NCBI GenBank assembly: GCA_904066235.2
Contig: CAJFCV020000005.1
Location: 11,961,501-12,025,500, forward strand
Direction of reading: 5' to 3'
Origin: Bursaphelenchus xylophilus
Lineage: Eukaryota; Nematoda; Chromadorea; Rhabditida; Aphelenchoididae
Length of the DNA stretch: 64,000 bases
The notes beneath the pieces are model-generated. The model did not search any database, was not told where the DNA came from, and worked only from the letters and a program-made list of their open reading frames with translations. Shown one piece after another: positions 30,931 through 42,030 of this stretch. A program made the position numbers and the translations under genes. Numbering within the stretch: position 1 is the stretch's first letter; each line of letters starts with the position of its first letter.

Positions 30931-31997
30931 GCTTGACAAGTGAGTTTTGGCCAAGAAAAGAAAAGGATATGTACTCGGAAAACGGTTCGGAAATGACTTG
31001 AAAATTACGTATTTCTCTGGAATTTGAGATCAAAATCAGTGTTCTAAAAATATGTAAAAAAAAATCATAGTGCCTTGCTCACAAAATATTTTAAATTGGG
31101 AAAAGAGAAAGATAACTTTGGCGTTTGTAAGGCATGTGGGGGGTTTTTAGTCATTGCTTGAGAAGAGATTTTTTTTAAACTACCAATTGACAAAAAAATC
31201 CGTATTTTTATAGATTTAGTCGCAAGATGTTCAAAAACCCTTTCTCTGACCGTCCCTCCCGATTTTCTTAGTCTATGAAGCCTTACATTTTTCGCAAGTA
31301 GAGAACTCTTCATACGCCAGGCCTTCCACAAAAATCGTCCATTTCCCCAAGCTCTGTTTTCGAAAACTTGACGAATGTCCTACTGTCAATGTTTTCTCCA
31401 AAACACCCAAAAATCATCAAAAATCATGTTCAAAGGGCTTTTCTATCAATTGTTATGACAAGCATCTCCCCTTGTTCTGCCCTTTGAATCCCTTGGAATT
31501 TCGTTGCTGCAACCGCAAGTTCAATTCTCTTAATTTCGGCAAAAACAAACCCCTCAGCCGGGTCGGCCCGATCAACAAGTCCAATATAAAGTACAAGAAA
31601 ACAAGCGGACAATACGCACGGACAACTAAACCATTCTGATCCCAAACCTTCATTCCGCATGCCTTCCGTCTTCGGCCGAAATTCCCCGCGGGCAGAAAAC
31701 TGGAACACACGAACGCGAGGGTGGGACGACAGCACATGTTATGATACTTTGAGGGCTGTAAACAAAATTATTCAGACCTCGAACGGAGGCGACGGCCAAG
31801 GGGGCCGAAATGAAGATTAAAAACGACGATTATGAAACGGGACTTGTAAGAGTTTTGCAGGGAATTACGCAACGAAAATAGAAACAAGGAGATTATGGTT
31901 TCCAAGTAGGGGAAAAATTAATTTTGGACGTCATTTCAGTACTAAGCGGGCTAATTTTAAGCAACCCAGAAGAGGTTGTAAGAGAAATTTTTAGGCA
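30931..31997. other. No gene called; GC-richer block at 31450-31740
   Basis: At 31450-31740 two minus-strand frames are open (fragments LRGLFLPKLRELNLRL and FAEIKRIELAVAATKFQG). The second has an ATG-less start with a hydrophobic stretch. No acceptor supports either. I leave it uncalled. Confidence 0.3.
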
Positions 31998-32022
31998 TCA
32001 GTCTGTCGGGAAAATAATGCAA
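31998..32022. mobile_element. MITE left end only
   Basis: ATCAGTCTGTCGGGAAAATAATG without a partner. Confidence 0.65.
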
Positions 32023-32199
32023 TAATGAACACATTGCCCATATATAAATCGTGTCGCAAAATTTCGCGAATCGATAAGGTGTCCCTAGTTGCTTCAAAAT
32101 TACCTTGTTTAATTTTTCGACCAAAAAACCGACCCAAATATACGGTAACCTCAACCAAAAAAATCTTAAAAAAATATCCTGCCAAAATCAAAATCATCA

Positions 32200-32381
32200 T
32201 ATGGCCAAACATCGTTACCTCCCATCATATTTACCATCACCAATGATCGTCTACAAAGACCCTAAATTCAACCCTCAAATGACTTGCGTTAGTTCGTGGA
32301 AAATTGAAACAGCCCTAATGAAGGACAATCAGTGGCCGCTTCGGTGTCCCAAAAACGTCACAAACATATTGTGTAGACGGT
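32200..32381 (+). CDS. Orphan plus-strand exon candidate
   Basis: An open plus-strand frame encodes PMIVYKDPKFNPQMTCVSSW and then ETALMKDNQWPLRCPKNV, ending before a good donor (GTAAGAGT) at 32382. Two Cys and a basic CRR end. No acceptor or start is certain, and downstream lies AT-rich DNA and a 1-kb palindrome, so the rest of any gene is missing. Confidence 0.28.
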
Positions 32382-32382
32382 A

Positions 32383-32775
32383 AGAGTATTTTTAGACGTC
32401 TGAAAAATTGGGGTATTGAGATTTGATGAAGGTCAAAATAGCAGATTTTTTTTTTTTTTTTATGAAATTTCGGGAAAAATCTTTCAAAATCTAAAAATTT
32501 TTGTCGGAAGTCTTCTTAATAGTCTAAAGAAATATATTTTTTGACGTTTTTATTAAACATAAAAACAAAAAAATTTTTCGTTTTTTAAATATTTTTTTCA
32601 AATAAAAATATTCATGACTTTCAAATAAATAAACGGCCAAAAAGTCGCAAAAGCATGAAAAAATATTTACGAAACAAGCTTGAAGAACTAACGAAAATAA
32701 ACAATTACTTATTCCCGATTTAATATTCAAGCTGCGTTTGTTTTTGACAAGTTAATAAAATTATTCGTCTAGAAA
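32383..32775. other. AT-rich stretch without a gene
   Basis: Long A and T runs, including a 17-nt T run near 32445. Nothing else seen. Confidence 0.5.
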
Positions 32776-33826
32776 TAAGAGTGAAGACAGAAGATTTCGG
32801 AGGAAAATTTTGAAAATTTTTCGAATTCACTTTTTTTTGAAAAAGAGAGTAAAAATCGAGAAATTTTATGGGTCGGCGAGTAGGAATCGAAATAGCTTTC
32901 AAAATTTCCATTTTTGGAGTGAATTTCGAGTTTACTTTTTTTTCGCCTTTTTTTGGAGTAAACTCAGAATTTACTCGCCGAAGGTGCCGGCGAGTAAATC
33001 CAGAGTTTACTCCCGGGGAACAGTCGACCCCTGGGCGCAAAAAATTTTTTTTATTTGCGTTAGTAATTCGCGCCGAACTTTCGAAAAATTTTGCCGAATC
33101 CTGACTGGGAGGCTCCAGTCAGGATTCGCGGGGTTCCTGACTCTTCGTACAGTCAAAACTTCCTGACTGTGGTCCATTCAGGAATCCTGCGATTCTTGAC
33201 TGGGTGGGGGGTCAATAACTGTTGACTAGGACGAAGAAATAGGGAGAAAAAACTAAGAGAACGAGAGAAACGCGCGCTATTTCGTGCTCTCTCTGCCTCT
33301 CAGCGCCCTCTTTCCGTTTCGCGCTCTCTCTCTCTTTTTCGAAAGAAAGAGCGAGAGAGCGCAAAAAAAGGAGAGAGAGAGAGCGAAAGAGCGGGAAACG
33401 AAGAGAGGGCGCAGAGAGGCAGAGAGAGCACGAAATAGCGCGCGTTTCTCTCGCTCTCTTCGTTTTTTCTCCCCGTTTCTTCGTCTCAGGTGACTGGGAT
33501 GTCGATTTGGAGGCCGCCCAGTCAAAAACATTCCTGACTGCAGGAATCGCGGGATTCCTGACTGGGACGCTCCCAGTCAGGATTCGGCATTGGAAGCGAG
33601 CAAAATCCAGATTTACTCGCCGCCATTCGATTTCTCGGCCCCGGCGAGTAAACTCCCAGTTTACTCCCGAAAATCAAATTTTTTTTCAAATTTTGGAGTA
33701 AACTTCGTGTTTACTTTTTTTTTGGCATTTTTGGGAGTAAAAAAAATTTTTACTCCAAAATCGAAAAAAAAGTGAATTCGAAAAATTTTCAAAATTTTCC
33801 TCCGAAATCTTCTGTCTTCACTCTTA
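32776..33826. mobile_element. 1.05-kb compound palindrome
   Basis: TAAGAGTGAAGACAGAAGAT at the left and the exact reverse at the right. Three nested layers follow inward: GGAGTAAAC / GGCGAGTAAA words (32900-33020 and 33600-33750), GACTGGGA / TCCTGACTG words (33095-33220 and 33490-33590), and a core of GAGAGAAACGCGCGCTATTT paired across a (GAGA)n centre (33250-33480). Each layer is itself a set of short inverted words. No coding sequence is evident; the R/E/K-rich ORFs in the core are products of the repeat. Confidence 0.85.
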
Positions 33827-34510
33827 AATGTCATGGCAGACTTTTATCGGGTTTTTAGAATAAAAAAAGTTGAAAATTTGAACAAATTTTGGACAATGTT
33901 AAAAAAATTATATTTTTTAAAATTTTTTGAAGTCTCTGTTTTTCGAGTCACAACTCAAAAAAAATCCATTTTTAAAATGTCATCAAAGACGTTTGGAATT
34001 GAAATAACGCCAAATTGCGATATAAACAGAGGTCCTAATTGACACGAAAAAAACACTCTTTACATTTGACACGTTTACATGAGGTGTAGTACAGGTGCAG
34101 GTTTCTGAAACTTCGAGAAGATTCGAAAAAAACTCTTTTCAAAAACTTGAATAAACTCGTAATTACAACCACCAAAGATACAATCTTTTGAAGACGTGAT
34201 TTTAAGATAATTTTTATTTTTTTTGTAAAAATTTTGAACACTGCAATAACAATTTTACAAACGTAAGATCACGAAGAAATCAGCCAATTACTGCTGATTT
34301 CTGAAATGATCTTCCCATAAAAACAATTGACGGCTTCTGCATCACACGCCTTAGAACATAAACATAACCTTCTAAGCTTGTGCCGACTTTTATCAAACTT
34401 ATTTGCCTCCTCACGTCTAAAGCCTTCCCTTGTGAGCCCAATTGATCACCCGACTTAAGGTACTGATATTTCCATGAAGTGCATAGACATTTGTTGTTGT
34501 GCACAAAAAC
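33827..34510. other. No g​ene called; weak minus-strand open frame at 34280-34500
   Basis: A minus-strand frame (KCLCTSWKYQYLKSGDQ, RRQISLIKVGTSLEGYVYVL) is open at 34280-34500 and ends with a stop. It lacks a supported acceptor. It may be a relic exon. Confidence 0.25.
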
Positions 34511-35583
34511 TAGGCATGGCCCCGAGCCGGGCTTTGCAAAATTTTCCGGCCCGGGCCGACTAGTTTCTCGGCCCGATCCCGGGCTTCGATTTTTAGGCCC
34601 AGCCCGGTTTTTTTGAAATCTCACTTTTGCCCGCAAAAAAGGAAAAATTAAGCTTTTATGACAGATTTTTCATCATGGCAGTTTCAAAAATAGCTTTTTT
34701 CAGATCCGATATGACCTATGTATAGGTTTTGCTAAACTCTCCTTTACCTTTTGTGAAAACTTGCCCTAATTTCCTTTCCATTTCCCACTTTCTTTCTTTC
34801 CAACCTAGTACAGGGTGCGGCAATTTTTCGGCCGGATTTTAATTGGCCATAACTTTTTTAGCTTTTGGGCAAATGTTAAAATTCTTTTTTTCCCTGAATC
34901 CATAGACAACCCCATTTTGTTTAATACCAAATATGTTATATCCGTTCATTAGACTACAGTAAAAATTCGAGACAAATAAAAAGCTCCAATTTTCATAGCT
35001 GACAATTGAATTACCCCTAGTGCGACACTCAGATTTTCTTTAAATTTTGCACATGCGCCGGACTAAGGCCACGTATCAATTCCTGAAAGTTTCAGCCCGC
35101 ATCTTTCAGGGGCGACCAAGATATTCAACGATTCTTTGCTGTCAGGAGGGCACATGAGTGGTCACACAGAAAAACTTTTTGGCTATATCTTTGCTAGTTT
35201 TGTGCGGAGATAGCTGATTTTTTGTGGAATCGGTATTCTCCATGGCATGAACAGGCATGAAACTTTTTACGACAAAATTCGTAAAAAAAGTCATTTTTTT
35301 TGGCGATTTTCACACACGCCGAAAAAGCAGAGAAAACGACCGAAAAGCCAATAACTATGAACTCGGCCCCTGTATATATAACATATTTGGTATTAAACAA
35401 AATGGGGTTGTCTGAGGATTCAGGGAAAAAAAGAATTTTAACAATCGGATAAAAACTAAAAAAGTTATAGCCAATTCAAATCCGGCCGAAAAATTGCCGC
35501 ACCCTGTATATAAAAATTTTCCGGGCCGAACCGGGCCGGGCTTTCAAACTTTTCAAGGTCCAGCCCGGGTTGCAGCCATGCTT
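34511..35583. mobile_element. GC-rich element split by an inserted foldback
   Basis: AGGCATGGCCCCGAGCCGGG at the left and GCCCGGGTTGCAGCCATGCT at the right are imperfect inverted ends rich in GGCCCGG words. The CAGGGTGCGG element sits between them, and the GGGCCGG sequence resumes right after it. Confidence 0.6.
34811..35506. mobile_element. Tc1/mariner-like foldback MITE (CAGGGTGCGG), 696 bp
   Basis: TA, CAGGGTGCGGCAATTTTTCG ... the exact reverse, TA. The arms exceed 150 bp. Its middle carries a family S half (about 35006-35280), so three elements are nested here. Confidence 0.85.
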
Positions 35584-35587
35584 AACA

Positions 35588-35845
35588 AAACACTTAATTT
35601 TGCGCCGTGCATTCCTCTTTTTTGGTTTTTGCACTGTGCATTTCACCTTTCTTTGTTTTTGCACTGTGCGAAATATCGCTGCGACATAAGCAAGTTTAGC
35701 TCGCTACAGAAGTTGGCACAGTGCAAAAGGAGCTTTTTTGTGGCTTGCACGGTGCAAAAACCGAAAAATTCGCCGTGCGGTAGCGATAGGGAAATCATGA
35801 CAAAAAGCTGAAAATTCACTATGCGGAATAAAACAAATGTCCCTG
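35588..35845. repeat. GCACTGTGC-motif cluster
   Basis: At least four GCACTGTGC/GCACAGTGC words plus GCACGGTGC and GCCGTGC variants. The cluster ends with GTCCCTGCACTTTATGAAAA. Confidence 0.7.
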
Positions 35846-36683
35846 CACTTTATGAAAAACTAACACTACGTCTTTTCAAAAGTGCTCCCGTCGCCGTGGC
35901 CTGCCCTGACTTAAGCCATCTAATCTTTGTATTCTGCACTTTCCCGCTGCTGATCAGAGAACGAAAATCTCGAGACATTTCGGGCACAAGTCTGTTTTCC
36001 TAACGCCTTCAGCGAACCTTGTTATGAACAAGGCAGGAAAAGCGGGGCAAAATAAAAAATAAGCGCGTCATGCGGCCGTCCACAACGACTCCGCATTACC
36101 GTGTTTTTGACGTCTGTAACGATTTCTTTCGCATGACGAAAGAAGGCTGAGTGTGGTCCTCAGGTTCGGTAAAATACTGGGAGCTACTATTTATAATAAT
36201 TGCAAGAGGTTTGTAAAGTTGCTGAAGAGATTTTGGCGCTTGCCGAAAAAGCCTACTATTGTGATTACAAGTTTCTTATTTAATACAGTGCTGTAACATT
36301 TTTTTCAAAAACTCCGATTTTTCCTGGCGTAAGCTAAAAGTTTTCATAAGAAAAAATGGTTTTTCGTCGCTCCGGCTCTCTTTTCTTCCCGTGCTCTCAC
36401 TGGAAAAAACGGGACAAATATATGCGCCGCTGCTAGAAAGCGCTACCTAGAACTTTCAAGAATTCGTCTGCGTCTAGCTTAAACAGGGGCATAGCAATTC
36501 TTATGAAGATTTTTTCTATGTAAAAGGAATGTTTTACATAGCCAAAATAAGTAGATAACGGGGAGCAAGATTTTTTTCGCCGCAAAATTTTTACAGATAG
36601 ACTTTTTTTTGTATTAGATACACCCCTGCAGAACACAAGCCAAATTTTTTCAGGTATTTGATACCAATCTACAGTATCTCCAC
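35846..36683. other. No gene seen
   Basis: At 36340-36490 an eroded family S right arm (GCTCTCTTTTCTTCCCGTGC, CTAGAACTTTCAAGAATTCG). The rest is unremarkable. Confidence 0.4.
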
Positions 36684-36830
36684 TATCAGTCTGTCGGGAA
36701 AATAGTGAGCACTCTGTTGCATCGAAAATCGAATCGCCGGCGAGAAAATGAATTGCATCGCGGCAAAGCCAAATTGCTTTTCATTTCAGCGACGCGAACA
36801 GTGTGCTCATTATTTTCCAAACAAACGGAA
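36684..36830. mobile_element. Palindromic MITE, type A, right end eroded
   Basis: TATCAGTCTGTCGGGAAAATAG at the left, GTGCTCATTATTTTCCAAAC at the right. Confidence 0.8.
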
Positions 36831-37271
36831 CATAATGAGCAAAAAAAGTAATTTCTATCGTATCCACAACTCACATACCTGCTATCAGCGCCCCTCACCG
36901 TCGCATGACATTTGTTGAGCGCTTCTCAACGGCCCGATTAATCCGGATGAACCTCCCTCCCCCACGAAATCTCAAATGTGGGCCGAACGCCTTTCGCACA
37001 CGTCGTTATCAATTAATCAGAGGGTGTTTTCAATCGGTTCTTGCACACGTCTTAATCCTGTTTGCGATCTGTAATGAGTAATGTGTAGGATTTGCAACGG
37101 CTTTTGTTGGGACAAAGCGGAATCACGGGGGAAAATAAAACGAATAAATAAAAAATAACGTACGGGGACTTTGATGCCATGGAATCGGGATTAAGCTACA
37201 GTAAGGGAAGAATGTAAAAAACTGAAGAGTCAAAAATCATGGGACATGTTTGAGGTTGCCAATAGCAAAAA
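36831..37271. other. No gene seen
   Basis: No supported open frame, RNA gene or repeat recognised. Confidence 0.4.
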
Positions 37272-37430
37272 TATCAGTCTGTCGGGAAAATAATAAGCAC
37301 TCAGTCGCATCGAAAATCGCTTCGCCACAGAGAAAATAAATTGTGTCGCGAAAAAATCAAATTGTTTTCGACTTCAATAACCCGATTGGCGTAGCGACAT
37401 TGTGCTCATTTTTTTCCCGACAGACTGATT
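37272..37430. mobile_element. Palindromic MITE, type A, complete
   Basis: TATCAGTCTGTCGGG to CCCGACAGACTGAT; type A module with the AT step TAATAAGCAC. Confidence 0.88.
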
Positions 37431-37433
37431 TCA

Positions 37434-37520
37434 GCTCTGTCGGGAAGATAATGTAGATGTGTCGCAGCAAAATATCTCGCCTTCTCACCAGCCACCGCAA
37501 AGCGATGACTTCAATACTTT
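37434..37520. mobile_element. MITE left half, type C
   Basis: CTCTGTCGGGAAGATAATGTAGATGTGTCGC directly follows the type A copy and is cut off after CACCGCAAAGCGATGACTTC. Confidence 0.65.
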
Positions 37521-37774
37521 TTTTCTGCCTTGGCCAGAAAAAACAGTACTTTGTTATAAGTACAATATTTTATTGTCGGTGGCAAAGAGAATGACTACAC
37601 ATAGTTTTGAAAAATCTTAACGGTTCGGCCTCCAAATCTGGAAGATTTCTGCAAAGCGATTGCGAAATCAAACATAATTGCATAACGAAAATAATGGCGG
37701 GTTGTTGCGGTATGTTAAGATCTTCCAATACACATTTTTTGATGTGTATTGGAACCCTGCTGCTAGTCCGTCTG

Positions 37775-37955
37775 CAATGTCGCTGAAGTGATTTCGGCAA
37801 CATGCAATGTGCAAGAAAGTCAGGGTGCAAGCGACAGCCCAAAAAACTTATTGCATGGTGCAAAAAGCAAGAAATTGCACAGTGCAAGGCGCACTTTGGT
37901 TTTCGCACAATGCATGTTGCCCAAATCACTCCAGTGACCTTGCGAACGCCCTAAA
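37775..37955. repeat. GCACTGTGC-family palindromic element, complete reference copy
   Basis: Outer ends GTCGCTGAAGTGATTT and AAATCACTCCAGTGAC form an inverted pair. Inside lie GGGTGCAAGCGACAGCCC, ATTGCACAGTGCAAGG and CGCACAATGCATGTTG. This copy shows the family is a small palindromic element, not only loose 9-mers. Confidence 0.72.
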
Positions 37956-38518
37956 ATTCATTTACTTGAATCTACAGCTAAAATAACCATGTTTTGTACC
38001 GGCTATTTACCTATAACACCATGTTTGACAAATTTCAGCACCCTGTTTTGCGTGGTGTTTACTGCTAATCCCATATCTCAGAAATCAGAATACTGTAATC
38101 ACCGGTAATTACACAATCCTATTTCAGCGTAAACACGCAATTTCTCATCTTTCTCGGCAATAGTCACAGGATGTTTTGCCGATAAAAACAGGATAAAAAC
38201 ATATAAAAACATTTGTTTGCAAAAAATCCCATAGTCATTAGTCACTTCGAATCTTTTCGAACCTCCCGATTAACGAGATTTTCCAGTTGCTAACGGGAAA
38301 TTTATCAATGCTAGAAAGCCGTTATCACGTCTGATTCTACGAACTTTATGGGGGGCTATGCTATGTAGGACAGTGTTTACCTCAGGTCATAAATTATGAA
38401 AAAGTGCTAATTACGCATTTACAGCTGGAGAACATGTGGTAAATGATCAGAGTCTACACGCGTTTGTGGCATTTTAGAACTTTCCAGGGATTTGCTAAAG
38501 TCAAAAAAGAGTGAAAAA
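37956..38518. other. No gene seen
   Basis: AT-rich DNA with the recurring words ACACCATGTT and AACATATAAAAACATTTG; no element boundaries visible. Confidence 0.4.
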
Positions 38519-38519
38519 A

Positions 38520-38674
38520 AAGTCTGTCGGGAAAATAATGAGCACAACGAGGCTGCGCCGATCGCTTCGCTGAAGTGAAAAGCGATTTGATTTTGTCGCG
38601 ACACTATTCATCTTCTCGGCGGCGATACGATTTTCGATGCGACACAATGCCCATTATTTTCCCGACAGACTGAT
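38520..38674. mobile_element. Palindromic MITE, type A, near complete
   Basis: AGTCTGTCGGGAAAATAATG to CATTATTTTCCCGACAGACTGATA. Confidence 0.88.
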
Positions 38675-39124
38675 ATCTGGCATAAACGCCGCTTGTGGGC
38701 AAAACTAACAGAAAATTTGAGCTTCCCTTTTTCCGGCACGGGGTCAAAATTTGGGATCAAAATATACGTAGCGTTTTGAACCCTTTAGCCGTAAATGTAG
38801 CCCGCTACGCGGCCCTAACGGCAAGCAGACTTAAGGCTGCGCCAAAAGTTCATCGACCGCCCAGCCCACTCTGCGGCGTCTTCGAGTTGAGCTAGACTCC
38901 AAAAAACATCTTTGGACAACCGTTCGAGGACAGAAGAGAGGTTATGGATGAAACTCGAGGGGCAAAATAAACAAACAGTGTCATCCAACCCGCAACATCC
39001 GCTCGAATTTGTGTTTTTAGACCACATGGGTCCACGGAAAGATGTCATGAGATGGGAAATGTGTCGAAATATGTGCATAACACGAGAAGAACTGAATTGT
39101 TGAAGGTCCTAAAGAATTTTTCAC
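38675..39124. other. No gene called
   Basis: Short open frames on both strands around 38690-39100 with no splice support and no known motif. Confidence 0.35.
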
Positions 39125-39267
39125 CATCAGTCTGTCGGGAAAATAATGAGCACCGGAGAGAAAATCACATAGAGAAAATGTGTCAAGAAAAAATCAAGTT
39201 GCTTTTCACTTCAGCGACGCAGACGGCTCAGCGAATTTGTGCTCATTATTTTCCCGACAGACTGATA
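39125..39267. mobile_element. Palindromic MITE, type A, complete
   Basis: ATCAGTCTGTCGGGAAAATAA to TTATTTTCCCGACAGACTGATA. Confidence 0.88.
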
Positions 39268-40077
39268 GGGTGTTTGTTGCGTCGAAAATCGCGAAAAAAA
39301 ACTTTACAATTTTTTTCTGGTCGAGATTTTCGATACCTTTTAATGATCTAAATCTTTCTGTAAATTATTCAACACCAGCGCTCTTATAACCTGCATAGTT
39401 ACAACTTATAAGAAATCACCCATTTTCCGCGACCTTTCACTCCTCTGCGAAGATTGACTTTTCTTGGAGGGCTTGAGTTTATATACGGCCTACACTGGCC
39501 CACCCTACAATACCATCTATTATCTCCAGCTTCCAAGAAGGTCCCTTTGTACCAACAATAATAACTTTTGTTTCCCCGAAAGTTCACTTACAATTTATCC
39601 AAACACTCAATTTTCTTTTGTTTTTTGGTCTTCTTAATTTAGCCGGTGGCCAGCACCGATTATGTAGAAAGAAGTAAAGCCCATTTTTTCACCAAAAATC
39701 GTATTTTTGGCTGCTATTTGCGGACCCTAGTAATTTGGGTGAAGTGGATATTATTAATCGGTTTTTTTTGAAATTTAACAAGGAAGAATCTAAAGCTAAT
39801 CTGAATGTCACACTTGATGTACTTCCTTGTAGGATCATTTTTGACGGGTGCATCGTGTACTCACGCCAAAAAGCATGCCGAATAAAAAAGTGGATACAGT
39901 AATTCGATACATTTTATAGTGGTGGCCAAACACGAATTTGAGGTTTAAAATTGTGTAAGTGGAATTTTAAAGGGATCAAAAAAATCAGGGCGGGTTACTG
40001 TAACTTATATCTTACGTGCAGAAAATGGTCGTTAAACATGGGTTTACACTGGGCAAAATTGATATGCGGTCTTGATA
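39268..40077. other. No gene seen
   Basis: Near 39780-39835 a family S-like tail (TGAATGTCACACTTGATGTA, CTTCCTTGTAGG). Nothing else recognised. Confidence 0.4.
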
Positions 40078-40148
40078 CATCAGCCTGTTGGGGTTGGAAA
40101 AACAATAAGTATCACATCAAAAATCGAATCGCCGGAGAGAAAATGAAC
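40078..40148. mobile_element. MITE left half, type A, cut by the Tc1-like foldback
   Basis: ATCAGCCTGTTGGGGTTGGA through AAATCGAATCGCCGG and GAGAAAATGAACT matches a type A left half up to the TA where the Tc1-like element begins. The right half is not found beyond it. Confidence 0.65.
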
Positions 40149-40150
40149 TA

Positions 40151-41688
40151 CAGTGCTGGACAAAATGATATGGTCACCACATTTTTGCGCTGGAAATTTG
40201 TCCTCAGTGAATGAATCGCTTTAATATTTGGCACAAGTGAGTACGAGGCAAGGTAACATGCACACAAAAAGTATCAAAGGATTTCAAAAAGTGCAAGGTG
40301 AGTAAAATTTGGAAAAACGCGAAACCGCCAAAAAATCGGCTGGACAAAATGATATGACCACGTGGTTTAATTCAATCTTTTACTAATCAACGCAATTTAA
40401 CAAACAATCCTAGTAATGAGTGAGTCCTCCACTGATTACTAGGACTGGTATGGGGACACGTTCGGCCAGGTTTAGTCGGCTTTGAACGCGTTAAACCATG
40501 TTTGATGCAGAGCTACCCAAACTGGCGATTATCTTCCATTAACGCTTTCTAAAACTTTTAAATGATGTTTTTATCATGTGATCTAGACGTGTAATCACCT
40601 GTACAAGCCTTCGCTTTTCGCATGAACTCCATGGTGGTCTGGTAGTGTGGATTCAGCAAACATCCGGTTACCATGTCCAGCTTTGGCGACCCATTTGCTA
40701 TTTGACCCTGGGGATAGATGTGCTCCTTAGGTTTAAAATGTAACGCGGAATCTCTCTAGAATCCGACGAAGCCAAGAAAAGTCCCCGCTGACACGATCAC
40801 AGCTTTGCAGATGCAACTTTTCCGACCTTCACCTTGACCAGCAAAACCGAGTTTTTCAAATGGATTTTTAGCGATGCAAAACGGCTTTCATTCGATGGCC
40901 TATGTAATTTTAGAAGCTACAGCACACCTCATGCATCCTGGGCCATCAAATGAACTGTTTTTTGTCGCTAACGATCCATTTGAAAAACTCGGTTTTGCTG
41001 GTTAAGGTGAAGGTCGGCAAAGTTGCATCTGCAAAGCTGTGATCGTGTCAGCGGGGACTTTTCTTGGCTTCGTCGGATTCTAGAGAGATTCCGCGTTACA
41101 TTTTAAACCTAAGGAGCACATCTATCCCCAGGGTCAAATAGCAAATGGGTCGCCAAAGCTGGACATGGTAACCGGATGTTTGCTGAATCCACACTACCAG
41201 ACCACCATGGAGTTCATGCGAAAAGCGAAGGCTTGTACAGGTGATTACACGTCTAGATCACATGATAAAAACATCATTTAAAAGTTTTAGAAAGCGTTAA
41301 TGGAAGATAATCGCCAGTTTGGGTAGCTCTGCATCAAACATGGTTTAACGCGTTCAAAGCCGACTAAACCTGGCCGAACGTGTCCCCATACCAGTCCTAG
41401 TAATCAGTGGAGGACTCACTCATTACTAGGATTGTTTGTTAAATTGCGTTGATTAGTAAAAGATTGAATTAAACCACGTGGTCATATCATTTTGTCCAGC
41501 CGATTTTTTGGCGGTTTCGCGTTTTTCCAAATTTTACTCACCTTGCACTTTTTGAAATCCTTTGATACTTTTTGTGTGCATGTTACCTTGCCTCGTACTC
41601 ACTTGTGCCAAATATTAAAGCGATTCATTCACTGAGGACAAATTGCCAGCGCAAAAATGTGGTGACCATATCATTTTGTCCAGCACTG
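40151..41688. mobile_element. Tc1-like foldback element, 1538 bp, nearly identical arms, transposase remnant
   Basis: TA, CAGTGCTGGACAAAATGATA ... the exact reverse, TA. The first ten bases equal those of the Tc1 end (CAGTGCTGG then a base change). Each arm is over 700 bp, and in the outer 300 bp I see about one difference. A second copy of the end word (GCTGGACAAAATGATATGAC) lies about 190 bp inside each arm, like the internal binding sites of Tc3. Near the centre (40861-40900, plus strand) the DNA encodes WIFSDAKRLSFDG, which matches the first-Asp block of Tc1-family transposases (usual form FSDE..F..DG). Stops and frame breaks surround it. Confidence 0.85.
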
Positions 41689-41870
41689 TATGTTTGCAGG
41701 GGCATGGCTGACCAAAGAAAAAATTCAGGGAGGGATGGAATATTGCCTTAGTCCCCCCTTACCATTTTTTGTTTCCGACTAACAATAAGGGGAGAAGGGC
41801 TTGTGACTGCCCGCTCCTTGTTACTGTAGAAAATTGATACTTTTTGCAATACGACCCACACAAATCCTCG

Positions 41871-42030
41871 TATCAGCCTGTCGGGAAAATAATGAGCACT
41901 CTGTCGCATCAAAAAAATCGAATCGCCGCCGAGAAAATGAATTGTGTCGCGGCAAACTCAAATTGGTTTTCACTTCAGTAAGACGGTCGGCACACCAACA
42001 TTCTGCTATTATTTTCCCGACAGACTGATA
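41871..42030. mobile_element. Palindromic MITE, type A, complete
   Basis: TATCAGCCTGTCGGG to CCCGACAGACTGATA. Confidence 0.9.

Noticed and set aside
33277..33531. Arg/Glu/Ser-rich open frames on both strands
   Set aside because: They are translations of the GAGA-rich core of the 1-kb palindrome.
40861..40950. An intact Tc1 transposase
   Set aside because: Only one motif block is readable; stops and frame changes lie close by on both sides.
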